A stretch of 64,000 nt of DNA from Heligmosomoides polygyrus polygyrus (lineage: Eukaryota; Nematoda; Chromadorea; Rhabditida; Heligmosomidae), in assembly GCA_947396885.1 (NCBI GenBank), contig OX377206.1, positions 20,765,114 through 20,829,113 of the forward strand, read 5' to 3'. The notes under the pieces are model-generated. The model searched no databases and was not told the origin of the DNA. It saw nothing but the letters and a program-made list of their open reading frames with translations. The translations under genes and the position numbers were made by a program. This document shows, in pieces, positions 39,966 to 50,849 of the stretch. Within the stretch, counting starts at the first letter, position 1; each line of letters opens with the position of its first letter.

Positions 39966-40054
39966 TTTTATACTGCCAAAATGATTAATAATTGTATTCC
40001 TTGCAAATGTCAAAATGTCGCCAAAGCATTTGTCACCAGGCACAACACGACTGT
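39966..40054 (-). promoter_or_regulatory. TATA box and upstream block shared by both proline-rich genes
   Basis: The minus strand has GTATAAAA at 39973-39966, about 138 bases before the ATG. Immediately upstream, 40001-40054 carries GACAAATGCTTTGGCGACAT and TTTGACATTTGCAAGG, nearly identical to the block at 50772-50816 ahead of the paralog. Conservation stronger than in the surrounding flank suggests a functional promoter. Confidence 0.65.
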
Positions 40055-40059
40055 GAGGA

Positions 40060-40880
40060 CGAATAGAAAATAAATAAAATCGTCGTTTCCGTAGTGTCTT
40101 GGGAATTCCTGGACGATAGCTGATGAGCCACAGCGCAATGGCCTTCTTGCATTCGAGATCATAGAATATATGTACAGAAGTTGTGAATACTTGTAGCCTA
40201 TTTGTTATTCAACTCTTTCACCGACCAGTAGGACGTATCACTGCGGTTGCTCAAGAATATGAATAACCGACAATTCCCCTAGTCTCTGACTTGAAAAATG
40301 TGACCCCGGTTTAATCACAGAGTGACAACGATCGAAATGAAGCTTAATGTTGAACCGCGGAGCTGCATCAAAAGTGTTTCATGCGGCTGTGGTTTTGTTT
40401 CATTCAAATCAGTACTATAAATGAATGCGATTTGGCTTTGTGGTCCGATTGAATAGGCTGAGAAGCTGTCCATGAAATCTTGGTCTCAGTCTTCGCTTTC
40501 GGAAAGGTTTAGCCTGGCACCAATGATTCTCTGTTCTGTACATACTCACGTTTTTTTGCACTGATTATTTTTCTTGCGAAAATTCAAAACGCCTCCAGTG
40601 CTTGCTTTACCGAAATTTCGATCTCAACTACCAGCGCTTTGCATTTTATGTCGAAATCGATACTTGATAGTTTAGAAAAAAAGGTTTTCATGAAATCCAA
40701 AAAGCGTGAAAGCTGGAAGTTTGGGAAAAGTTATGTAATAGAATAAACTATCACGATCCGGAATGTTTTGCATTTGGAGCTGGAGCTGAATCTTTGAGTA
40801 TGTACAGCATTGATAAAGATTCGGATCTCCAAAATCCGTCTGGAATATCGAATTATCCAAATCAGTTGTCTGAGTTTAAT
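40060..40880. other. Unassigned flank upstream of copy 1
   Basis: AT-rich. No gene, transposon end or repeat was recognised. Confidence 0.35.
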
Positions 40881-40882
40881 AA

Positions 40883-42615
40883 TTAACGATTTACCGGTTT
40901 ACCGAATTCACCGGCATTTTTCGTTAAAAATGCTTAGCGAAATTTAACGGAGAAAATTTCCGTTAAATTGCATTAACGACATTTACGCACCATTTTCGAA
41001 ATTTTACTTTTTCTTCATTTAAATGCAATTATGACGGATTTTTTTTCGATGAGCTCTGACTGTATCGTTGCGACATCGAGGAAACCTTCTAGCTACTTAA
41101 ATCAGTGAAATATAAATACATAGGCAGAAATATAAATATATAGTCTTCATATTTCTAGAATTGTTGGCATTTTCTTGTTATTTGACCAATTTGTTTGCGT
41201 GCGCTCCCACCTCTTGAACTTCTCGATGCAGTTGCTTCGTATTTCGGACTTCCTCATCATTTTTGGCGCTTGATTTTACACACTAATTTTTCGTACTTCC
41301 CAATCAGTCAGATTTTGTCGCAGTTTTTTTTTTGTGGTATTTGTTTCATAAGTTGGTTGAAAAGACATAGAAGACGCGAACAAAAGCTACACGAACTATG
41401 GGAGAAAATGGGTGTGAGAAGCGAAACGGGAAGAGAAAGGATCTTTCCCTTCTATCAGCAAGTTTTTTCGGAAAGTTGGGAGATTCTTCGTGCTGGATCA
41501 ACTGACCATTGCAGGACTTCGTTAAGGCAATTATGACTGATAGGGCGCGGTACCGTCGTTGCTTTCTTTTATTGAATTTCATGCCGTGCATGTCAACGAT
41601 TTTGTTCAATCTTCCGTCTTTTTTGAGGAGACTCTCTTGGCAGTTTTCTTTGGGAGAAGCTCGGTCAGCTTATCCGATGACTACTCTTCGTCAGTTACTA
41701 TAAATGGGATTAGTGAAAAAGTTCGCACTTTACATGCAGTCGCATTGCACAAAGTTTCTTTTCAAAGTTCTACAAAAAGGCAAATATTTGAAGGCGCATG
41801 TCTGGCTCTAACAACTATGGATTTTTCGTCTAATTTGCAAATTTACTATAACACTATTTATCAATCCAAAATGTCCTCTAGAAAAATGGGAAGAAATTGA
41901 GAAACCCTAAACACCCTCGAACCTCGAGAGAAGAGGTGATTCAACAATTAAATCAGTAAGCGGAGGCCCTATTGGGACAACAGGAATCATTCTATGAAAC
42001 AGGCAGCTCTATGGACTTCGTATATACCTTCCAAAGACAAACTGTACCAAAGGATTCGCTGATTACTGTCTGACCGGAATTCTTCTTTAAAGCATTGTGT
42101 AGGTTTCCAATACGATTACGGCAGCATAGAAGGATCTTGAGCAGCAAAAGTCAACATATCGAGCGCAAGTTCTGTTAAGAAGTTTTGTTAGGGCAAAAGA
42201 AAACGTACAAAAACGTTCAGCCGTGCTATGGTGCATAGCACTTCGGCCTTTCCAGAATCTGGACGACTTTCCATAAGCTGAACGAATTAGGCGTAGTAGG
42301 ACATTTGTTCTTTTAGAAGTCATTCTGTTATTGTTGTTTCTGCTGTTCTGTTTATTATAACTACTTTTGTCCTTCAGCAATTTTGTTGATGCTTGATGGA
42401 CTGTTGTTGTTTGTTGTGAAGGTGAAGACGCGGTGGTCATATAATTGCCACGTAGATAAAGAGAAAAACCAATAAGAGAAAAAGATCCAGCTGTATACCT
42501 ACTCAAATAGCTCCAAACTGACTCAGCGAAGGCAATTTTCATCTAACGAATTTACCGATTTTAACGCAAATTTTTTTCTTTAAAAAAAGTCGTTAAAAAT
42601 ATACCGAAAAAAATT
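40883..42615. repeat. Segment bounded by TTAACG-rich direct repeats
   Basis: 40883-40955 (TAACGATTTACCGG, CGTTAAAAATG, CGAAATTTAACGG) and 42542-42615 (TAACGAATTTACCG, CGTTAAAAATATACCG, AAATTTAACGC) are similar in the same orientation. The 1.6 kb between them holds ORFs at 41195-41536 and 41559-41900, with no recognisable domain. It could be an old mobile element with terminal direct repeats. I cannot name it. Confidence 0.4.
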
Positions 42616-42896
42616 TAACGCACTCCCCTAATCCAAATATTCATCGTCCGCAAAATTGCACCCAAATCATTCAATTGTTCGAAGATTTAGGGTCAGATCC
42701 CGTGTATGCGTGCTAGCATGGGAAAGTTTCTGACGTCAGTAATCGATCAGCTCTCTCTCTCGCTCGCTCGCGACCTGCGTTTCATTCATCGTTCTGCGGT
42801 CCTGCGGAGAGGTGCCTTCGCTCCAGACTCCAATTCTTTCCAGATGGCCATCGTGGGACCTTATTTATTTATTTACAAGTGCTCCGACACGCCTAA

Positions 42897-43211
42897 GGCC
42901 CCTGTTATACTCCCGCGGGAGCTTCCGCGGGACGTCCGCGGACGGGCGGTGCACCGCAGACAGTCGTCGTCGTCCCGGGGCGGCTAGCGTCGTTTCCCGC
43001 GCCGAACTCCGCGGGACGACAGCCTTCTGCGGTGCCGTGCAACGCAGACGGCTGCTCTCCCGCGGGCGGGAAGTATAACACCCCTCTCGTCGTCTGTCGG
43101 CGGCGACCCGCGGGCGGCGGGCGTGGCGGGCTGCGACGAATGGCCCGGCGCGGGGTCCCGACGCGATTTCCGCCCATCCGCGGAAGCTCCCGCGGAAGTA
43201 TAACAGGGGCC
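42897..43211. mobile_element. GC-rich MITE, 315 bp
   Basis: Inverted ends GGCCCCTGTTATACTCCCGC and, inverted from the right, GGCCCCTGTTATACTTCCGC continue as GGGAGCTTCCGCGG-like arms. Flanks are TAA (42894-42896) and TAG (43212-43214). GC content is extreme for this genome. The start GGCCC-GTTATAC resembles the 14.6-kb foldback element, suggesting one superfamily. ORFs through it are by-products of composition. Confidence 0.75.
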
Positions 43212-43469
43212 TAGCGGCGTGGCTTCGCGCGACTTTGTAGCATCACTGACCTATGCAAAGAAGTTTTTGTAAAACATAAAATTCGCAAGCATCTAGAGCT
43301 TGGTGCATACTTTATCGGCATCAAGCGCTTCACCACTTCGGTACCTTCATCATAGACATTCTTTCCTGACCGGCCAGTAATGTCATTGGTTTATGCTGCG
43401 CAGTACTTCTGTCCCTTAGGTTGTTCCTCTGCAATCGTTCTCATGCTCAACAGCTAGCGTTTCAAGTTG

Positions 43470-44620
43470 TCGTTGACATGTCTTCCGAAGCCAGGTTCCC
43501 CTCTCTCGTTTCTTCTTACTGGATCTAATTGCTGGTCCGCCTTTACAGGTCTTCCCTTCCCCTCTTTAGTCCCCCACCTTTCTGGTCCCAACTACTGACC
43601 CACTTCTTTGCCTCTGTTGACACCTACTGGTCTCTTGTTGCTAATTTCCCCGTCCTGGCCTCTCTTCCAAGTTCTTCCTTTCCATCCTGGTCGCTCTCCT
43701 GGTCCACCATAGAGGTCCCTTACCACATTTCTTCACCACCCCCTTAGTGGTCCTCCCATGCTCACGGCACGGTCGGTGACACATATTCAGAATCAGGATG
43801 CTTGCTGCGAGACGTAGGGGGCCCGTTCTCTAGATCAAGAAGCTCAGATGCGCGCGCAGTCGCTGCTGTGTCGAGCATGAAGAGGTTATGCACATGGCAA
43901 ATTCCTTGCTCTCCGTATGAATTCCCTTACGGCTCCCTTCTTGTTGGTTCCCCGTCCTGGTCCCGCCTCCAGGTCCCTTCTTCAAGGTATATTCCTCCTC
44001 ACCCCCTCGGGATCCTCCCTACTACTCTAACCCAATTAAGTAGGCCTCCCACGGACACGACACGACGACGGCGAGCGAACGCCCATTGTGTGACATCGGT
44101 GTCACATGCTCTAAATTCGGTCTCTCTTAATGGTAATGGATCCCCTTGCTGATCCTCCTTACTGTCCCCCCCCCTGATTGATAACTCACTAATGATCCCT
44201 ACATATTGCCTAAACTCTACTTGGCGCCACCTCCTGGCCTGCTTCATTGCTCTCCCCATCGACCATCACGATGCTCCTCCTGGTCGCTGCCTCGCTAATG
44301 GCACGAAGTTGGCTTCTGAATCTAGACGCTCAGAAACGCGCGTAGGTGATGTTGTGTTAAGCAGTAAAGGGCTGTGCTTCTCCTGCTGCAGCAACATCCC
44401 ACGTTCAACAGCAAAATTTGCCCCCGCTGTAGATGATGAGGCTTACGTCATTCAGGTTATATCATCAACCGCCCTCTTAGTGGATAATGCGGCGTACCTC
44501 ACTTCGGTTAGATCACTCCACCGCTCTCGTTGTGGATAATGCGGTGTACCTCACTTAGGTTACTTTTACACTCCACGGACAAACTCTTTTATATATAGGT
44601 GGTGATTTCTGCGCATTAAC
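43470..44620. repeat. Second copy of the 3.9-4.9 kb minisatellite-like element
   Basis: TCCTCCCATGCTCACGGCAC at 43751 matches TCCTCCCACGCTCACGGCGT at 4390. It has the same GGTCCC/CCTCCT-rich spacer, GTGACATCGGTGTCACATGC (44090), and the same CTCTTTTATATATAGG end (44586). No coding function. Confidence 0.65.
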
Positions 44621-44734
44621 GTGCACACAAACAAGGAACGGGAACAGCGAAACACAAATCGACTACTACAACTTCAAGTACTATAGTTGAAAAAATAAAG
44701 AATAACGACAGTGCTAACTATTCCAGCGTGCTTC

Positions 44735-44835
44735 TCTGAGCTGTTCACCAAGATTGTTCAACAGGCTTTATTTCGGCTGACATTTCGTTTCGGCGTCTTC
44801 GCCTTCTTCGGAGTCTTGAAAAGTCGAGAATATTA
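44735..44835 (-). ncRNA. Mutated hammerhead core, Penelope-like remnant
   Basis: The minus strand reads CCGAAGA, stem II GGCG-AAGA-CGCC, GAAAC, a short loop and GTC. It parallels the 33.9-kb motif, but the conserved CUGANGA is CCGAAGA, so the core is probably dead. It is likely the end of another Penelope-like insertion whose protein part is absent. Confidence 0.6.
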
Positions 44836-44839
44836 GTGA

Positions 44840-45660
44840 AACTATCCCCCCAAACGCCACTTCATTCTACAGAATAGTGAGCGGTTCGACAGTGCTAACA
44901 TTTGTGAAGTGGGAGAAGCCGATCCGAGAAGTGATGTTCAAGAAACAAAATATAGCTTTTAACGCTCACTCTTGTACAATGCAGGAACAACAGCAGGATG
45001 GGTGTGCGAGGCTTAGTGAGCAAGCACCTTGCTCACTAAGCACCTTGGCCTAGGAAACTAAGGGACAGCTGACAATGAGGTCTTATATCCTACTCCTCTT
45101 CCATCTATTGTATTCGATGTGATTCCCTCTCAATGCATGGCTGTCACAAATCTGGTTCGCCAGACTCGTGTGGTGTGGATGTGAAGATTTTCGAGTGCCT
45201 TTTGCACTCATGTTGACAACCAAATCCTCTCACACGTTGTGTTTGGTTTCATTGCAGCACAGTTGCTGTTATGTATTTCGTTGTAATAGTATTTATTGCG
45301 TGTTTATCCCTAGGTTGATCCTACCCCTGTAGCGCATTCTGAGGAGTTGCTGGAGAGTGGAAGTGGGCTCGGGTGTACCATTGAACGAGCAGGAGTTCTA
45401 CAAGCAAAGCTCATCTCTGCAGGAAGGACCGGTAGCCACAAGACCGACATTTTAGCGCAGCCCTATTAAGAAATCTAGACGAACAAGATTCTAGATTTAT
45501 TCAACGTGGAGATGCTCCAGGGGATTTATCAGTGAAATAAACAAAAAACCAGCACAAAACCAAGACTTTCATGTGAACTCACCCAAAATACAGTTAGGAA
45601 ATAAGGGCAAGCATTCACTAAAACTGAAAGTGAAAAAAAATGAACCTAGGTATACATTCC
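44840..45660. other. Unassigned stretch
   Basis: No supported gene. A short direct duplication of GAGCAAGCACCTTGCTCACT and the following AAGCACCTTGG lies near 45030. Confidence 0.35.
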
Positions 45661-45663
45661 GAC

Positions 45664-45957
45664 GGCGCGTGGAGCGCAGTCGGAGGAGGCGCCGGTTGTC
45701 GCTTGCACCCGATACCAGGTTCCTGGTTCGGATTTCCCGCCCAGGCCAACCAAGTCTTCCATGCCTCCGGGGTGAATTGGTACCAAACTTGTCTGGGAAG
45801 GATAAAGCGTTGACTTGTTCATCTGCTCGCCGCGGCAAGTCATTGTATGGTCAAATACGCATTCAAGTCGCCTCCACGAAATCCTGTAAAAGTACAATGC
45901 GTGGCGCATCCCAAAGAAGATTGAATAACGCCGTCCTTAATCTTTATCTTTATCTTT
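45664..45957 (+). repeat. Best-preserved plus-strand SINE copy
   Basis: The head GGCGCGTGGAGCGCAGTCGG, a B-box-like CCTGGTTCGGATTTCC, a body with TACGCATTCAAGTCGCC, and the 3' tail TTAATCTTTATCTTTATC. The length is about 290 bp. A TTTATC-repeat tail instead of poly(A) fits mobilisation by an RTE-type LINE. That link is an inference. Confidence 0.85.
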
Positions 45958-46079
45958 TACACATTCCGAAAAAAAGGAGAAACACGAAAACTAAAGATCT
46001 TTGCTTCGAGAACATAACGCACTTTTTTTGAGCTCTGCGTTCCTGCTCTTCCCACCCTGGAACTATATTGTAATTTATA

Positions 46080-46680
46080 CCAGTACATCGATCATGGTCA
46101 GAATAAGAATACGAGAAAAAAGGTTTTGAACGTTTTCTATTCTATTTATTTCATTTTTCTTGTTCGGATAGAATACAGCGGTGCCATTCTCTGCAACGGA
46201 ACAAACATAAATTTTGTAGGCTTCCAACTGTAAATTGGGGTAATTTGTTTTGATCGTCTTGAAGAGAGAATAGGTTTGAAACATAGCTTTATTTGCCATT
46301 GTCAGTGCTTTACAATGTGGAGCAAAGTCTAAATTCTTGGTTAACAGAAAACCAAGATCTCGCATAACTTCGACATTACACAAGCTAACGTCGCCAATAC
46401 GATAGGAAAGCAAGATAACTACTCTACCAACAGTGAAGAACTTGGATTTGTCAACTGCCAAGGGCATGTCGTGAAAAATAGTCCAGTTTTTCGGTGATCG
46501 TTCGCTTTTTGTAATGCTACTTCACCTCTCCAATCAAATATCCGTCTATATATTTTGATATCATCTGCATGCGGGAGACATGGAGACTGGTGATACGACT
46601 CAGCAGCTTATTAATGAAAATTAGAAAAAAATGTAGAAACAATAAGGGGTAAGTGCATACTTCCCACTAAGGGAATCCGC
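46080..46680 (-). pseudogene. LINE reverse-transcriptase C-terminal fragment (CR1/Jockey-like)
   Basis: From right to left the minus strand gives HADDIKIYRR (the RT Y/F-ADD box with Tyr changed to His, about 46580), then KSKFFTVGR, RDLGFLLTKNLDFAPHC, ANKAMFQTYSLF and RIENVQNLFSRI. These are the post-catalytic blocks of CR1/Jockey-type LINEs. The frame changes near 46470. Nothing else of the element remains. It differs clearly from the two RTE families. Confidence 0.75.
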
Positions 46681-46684
46681 TGGT

Positions 46685-47365
46685 GGCGGAGTAGACAGAG
46701 TAGAATACTTTCCCAACCATATGATTCGATGGTTTATACCAACAACAGCTGAATCTAGTAGATAATAGCGTAGGTAATCGTGAAGTGCTTTGACGGTACA
46801 AGATTATATAACGTAAATAACCTTTCCAATAGAACTCGTTCCGTAGACTATTACTATTCATGTAGAGCCGCAAGGAACCTAGGGGCCCAGGCTGTCGAGT
46901 GCACTCCAAATTGATTTCTGATTAGAGTCATGCCATTTTACTCTTTACTTTATTGGGACGTGAACAAAAAATTCAAAATGTTTAGGTTTAAAGAAACACA
47001 AAACAAATCCAATGATTAGGAACAAGCACACGAGCAAAGGCAATGATCGGGTCGTAGATACATATATGCCAAGACCAACTTACATATCTTCCGTACCTTG
47101 GGAGTCAGCTAATTGGTAACGGAAGGAAGGATGGTATATTAACGCCTATGTAGATGGACTGGACCGATCAGCGCAAGATAGTCTATAGGCTGTAAAGATT
47201 TACTGAACAACGATTCCAATTTTTTTATCATCAGGGTGAGAACGGGATGGGATGGGATGAGACATCCTTCACCAACTCAGCTGAATTTGACTGTAGTTTT
47301 CTTAAGCATGGATGATATCACAAAGAATTTAACAAGGCTTCAAATGCTGTTTACATATGTCTACA
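46685..47365. other. Unassigned flank, with right copy of the duplicated segment
   Basis: 47275-47365 matches 36860-36960. A minus-strand ORF at 46667-46909 has no recognisable content. Confidence 0.4.
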
Positions 47366-47367
47366 TA

Positions 47368-48910
47368 CAGTGCGTTTCAAAAGTATATATCCACCTCAAA
47401 ATTTGCCCATATCTCGTTTAGCGTTCATTTCTTCATGCACGCACTAGCTCCACTAGATTCATCATAGTCGAAGATAGGTAACTACTCAGAAATTCATTCC
47501 GTCTCACACGAGAGTCAAACGTTTTTAAAGAAAATTTGTTAGAAATTGGCGTTTGAAAGGTATGTATCCACTTCTGAAAAACAAACTTTTTACTAAATTC
47601 CAAGTCGATCGGACTTCCATTATTTCTTATAACATCATGTATTGTATTATTCATGCTAGACAAGATTCTGGATGATTTTGCCTTCGCTGTTGTCCCATGT
47701 GCTTAAAATTGCCACTACATGATTAAACTGTCGGTTATCCGCGTAGACTAAAAGGACCACGATCCCCGCATGTTTCCACTGCGTTGCTGTCAGAAGAACA
47801 GACCGGCCAGTCCGTTAGTTGAATGTTGTGACGGTGGAGCCAATCTTTGGTCGACCTGGACACATGGACTGCTGCAGAACGTGTGTCTGATGTCTTCTGC
47901 CTCTCAAGAATTCCAGAAGGATACTCCAGTAAATCGTGACACTCGAGACTGTCTATGGGACACGAGGGAGGCCTGAGCTCAGTATTCCATCACTGAAGAA
48001 AAACTGTCACTAAAGAACCGCTTCCAAAGTTGCGACGACGGGGGCTTCTCGTAGGTCTTTCCAGTAATGTCGGTATCCATCGTGCACGTCCAGGTTACAT
48101 TTTTTTCATCTTTACCAACGAGAAAATTCTTATCTAGATGTCCCCGATCGATACCGACATCACTGCAGAGACGTGTGAGATGTCCCGGTCCTCGCTACTT
48201 TGGAGGCGGTTCATTACTAACAGTGGCCCACTTCTGCATCAGCATAATGGTGAAGCTTAGTCTTCCGTTGTGCCCCGTTGTGTTGCACGGTCAGTATGGA
48301 GTGTCATGGTGTACTAAAGTTTATTCTTCTGTCTTTCTTGATAGGCAGAAGACATCGGACACATGTTCTGCAGCAGGGCACCGCTGCAGTCCACTTATCT
48401 AGCTTGACCAAAGATTGGTCCATCTTCACAAGATTCAAGTCGGCTGGCTGATCGGACTGGCCGGCGTGTCCTCCTGACGGCAACCCAATGGAGAACAAGT
48501 GGGAGATCGTGGTCCTTCTAGTCTACGCGGATAAGCGACAGTGCAATGACGTGGTGGCAATTTTGATCACATGGGACACCAGCGAAGACAAAATCATCCA
48601 GAATCTTGTCAGTAGCATGAGTAATACGATGCATGATTTTATAAGGAATAATGGTGGTCCGATCGTCTTTGGAATTTAGTAAAAAGTTTGTTTTTCACAA
48701 GTGGATACAAACTTTTGAAGCGCCAATTTTCAACAAATTTTCTTCAAAAACATCTGATTCTCGCGTGAGACAGGAAGAATTTCTGAAAGCGAGTGGTTAC
48801 CTATCGTCGTCTGCGTGGAATCTAGTGGAGCTAGTGCGTGCCTTAAGAAATGAACGCGAAACGAGGTATGGACAAGTTTTGGAGTGGATACATACTTCTG
48901 AAACGCACTG
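47368..48910 (+). mobile_element. Tc1-like transposon with long (about 330 bp) inverted repeats
   Basis: The outer ends CAGTGCGTTTCAAAAGTATA and, inverted, CAGTGCGTTTCAGAAGTATG are flanked by TA. The arms 47368-47700 and about 48580-48910 remain alignable throughout, so ORFs in the two arms look alike in opposite strands. The element is 1543 bp, near the Tc1 norm. It has hit the right copy of the duplicated locus at the place where the left copy has a mariner nearby. Confidence 0.85.
47720..48680 (+). pseudogene. Tc1-type transposase, heavily degraded
   Basis: The end of the protein is readable at 48450-48680: LDWPACPPDGNPMENKWEI, with the third acidic residue (Glu) of the DDE triad, then EDKIIQNLVSSMSNTMHDFI and NNGGPI. 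Upstream, YFGGGSLL near 48200 aligns with the conserved Gly-rich GGGSVMVWG block. Numerous stops occur. Confidence 0.75.
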
Positions 48911-48914
48911 TATA

Positions 48915-49675
48915 AGGCGTTTTATTTCACTTACTAATGCGGTTTATTTCGCCACCCTTCTCTGAACCAGTTGGAATTTCTGTTGAACTCTGTTGTTTTA
49001 TTCGGTTTAATCCCAATCCGTGATTTGCTACCCTGTTCTGTTTCGAGCTCCCGAATTTGAGTCGTGATTCGCGTTGAACGGCTTCATGGAAACGGGGTGT
49101 CTTCACTTGTAGCTTTCGAAGAACACTCATTTCCACTGGAGGAGACTCAAAATAGCTATTTCGAACGATGCCATTTACTGCATGTGCCTATTACCACGAC
49201 GGCGCCGCGCCGTTCACTTGGGATGTGCTCACTCAGTAAAAGCTGCCTCGTCTACCTCTAATAAGAGCATCGCAACCTCTCCGATAGGTAAATATTGATG
49301 CAACTCTTTCTATGCACAAACCAGCGTTTTGCACCGCCAACGTCAGATGCATTCGAATTCAACACTGTCGCGATTCGCAGTTCTGACTTCTAACGGTAGA
49401 TCACTTGTGCGAAATCGTTCTATGAATTATTTAGAGACCTGCTAGGGCTATGACTTTAAAATTATGATCAATATTTCAACCACCCCTATTCAAAACCTCT
49501 CTTTAGATAAAAACCCACAAAACGTTGAAGTTTAAAAATAAATTTTAAAAGAGCGGCTACTAGAAAGAGTGTTTCCTGCATTACAGATAGACCACCAACC
49601 CTGCTACAGATATATTTTTATTAAAGGCAGAACGTGTCCAAAAACCATATGGTGTTTTCAGCTCAAAGAATCACT
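48915..49675. other. 3' flank of the second proline-rich gene
   Basis: Noncoding. The left part is similar to the flank of copy 1 (38150-38300). Confidence 0.55.
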
Positions 49676-50598
49676 TCAGTGGTGGCGGTCGTGGTCGTCG
49701 TGGTCTCTTCTGTCCTTGTGGCTGTGATGGTGGTGATGATGGTGAGGTGGTTCAGTGAAGAAGGGGTTGGAAACAATGTCGAAGGGAGGGTATCCAAATG
49801 GAGGGTACGGAAGGCCGTACGGTGGAGGCAGCGCTGAAAAAAGAACGATTTCGTTTCTGCAATTGAAGCATTCCATTTTCAGTATATCTTTAACTGGCAT
49901 CGGCTCTAGGGGTCTCCCAGAGCAGCAGGCTAATAGATCCTCTAGAATTGCTGCTAGTCTATTATTCAGCTACAGAGGCAGACAACTTACGCATAAAAGG
50001 AGGATAGTTGTTTCCGAGACCTGGTCCGAAGCCCGGATTGCTGACTGGAACGTAGACAGTGTATGGCGGAACTGGAGCCGCCTGAGGTGGCGCCGGATAT
50101 GCAGGAGCTGGAGGGCTCATAACTGGAGGTGCCTGATAGACAGGAGCTGGAGGCGCCTGAGCAGGAGGTGGATAGGAAACTGGGCTCTGAGAGGGAGCAA
50201 CTGGATACGGGGCTGCATCCTGGGCTGGCGGAGCAGGGTAGGCAGGTGCGTCCTGCACTGGTGGAGCTGGGTAAACAGGGGCGTCCTGCGCTGGTGGAGC
50301 TGGGTAAGCAGGGGCGTCCTGCGCTAGTGGAGCTGGGTAAGCAGGAGCGTCTTGAGGGGGTGGAGCCGGGTAGACTGGAGGGCTCTGTGCAGGTGGTGCC
50401 GTGTATACGGGAGGGCTTTGTGCAGGCGGAGCTGGGTATACAGGAGGGCTCTGCGCAGGTGGAGCTGGGTAGACTGGAGGACTCTGTGGAGGTGGAGTTG
50501 GTAAAATCGGAGGCGGCAGGAAGACTGGGCTCTGAGCCGCGAACTGCCCATACGGAGCGGCTGCAACAGCGCCGAGGAAGAGTATCACAAACAACATC
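49676..50598 (-). CDS. Secreted Pro/Tyr-rich repeat protein with His-rich tail, copy 2
   Basis: Paralog of the 38.8-39.8 kb gene, with the same two-exon structure: 49991-50597 and 49833-49676, intron 157 bp, 254 residues. The signal peptide is MLFVILFLGAVAAAP. The repeats (PPAQSPPVYPA, PPAQDAPAYPA) are fewer than in copy 1. A distinctive FGPGLGNNYPPFM block precedes the intron. The exon 2 product has YGLPYPPFGYPPFDIVSNPFF and a tail with HHHHHHHSHKDRRDHDDHDRHH-type composition. The intron phase is identical, and the first exon's C joins CG to make Pro in both genes. The ATG is one base after a TTTCAG acceptor. The function is unknown; repeat-number difference argues for expansion and contraction within the repeat. 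Confidence 0.85.
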
Positions 50599-50736
50599 CT
50601 GAAATAGGAAAGGTAATTTTCCTCAATCGATGCTGAAAAATGAAAAAAAGCAGAATTAGAGGTGCCGTAGAAGACCTATAGGACAAGCTGTTCACTGAGG
50701 GAAATCGCTGCATGTTTCATAGGTGCAGGGGCCACC

Positions 50737-50816
50737 TTTTATACTGCCGATACGATTAACAAATGTATACTTTGCAAATGTCAAAATGTCGTCAAAGCAT
50801 TTGTCACCAGGCAAAA
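50737..50816 (-). promoter_or_regulatory. TATA box and conserved upstream block, copy 2
   Basis: The minus strand has GTATAAAA at 50744-50737, about 140 bases before the ATG, as in copy 1. The block 50772-50816 (TGACAAATGCTTTGACGACA, TTTTGACATTTGCAAAG) is nearly the same as at 40001-40054. Confidence 0.65.
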
Positions 50817-50849
50817 CACTGCTGTGAAAACGAATGAAACGTATTTGAA

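Noticed and set aside
41195..41900. Possible Harbinger-type transposase ORFs
   Set aside because: Basic and Arg/Phe-rich stretches gave a loose resemblance only; no catalytic motif could be lined up.
42087..42542. 151-codon minus-strand ORF with Ser/Thr/Asn-rich segment
   Set aside because: No domain, no splice signals, and low-complexity composition. Probably chance.
42706..43214. Arg/Gly-rich ORFs on both strands
   Set aside because: They follow the extreme GC content of a MITE and have no conserved content.
44192..44539. 115-codon plus-strand ORF
   Set aside because: It lies in the repetitive composite element related to 3.9-4.9 kb and does not correspond to any protein there.
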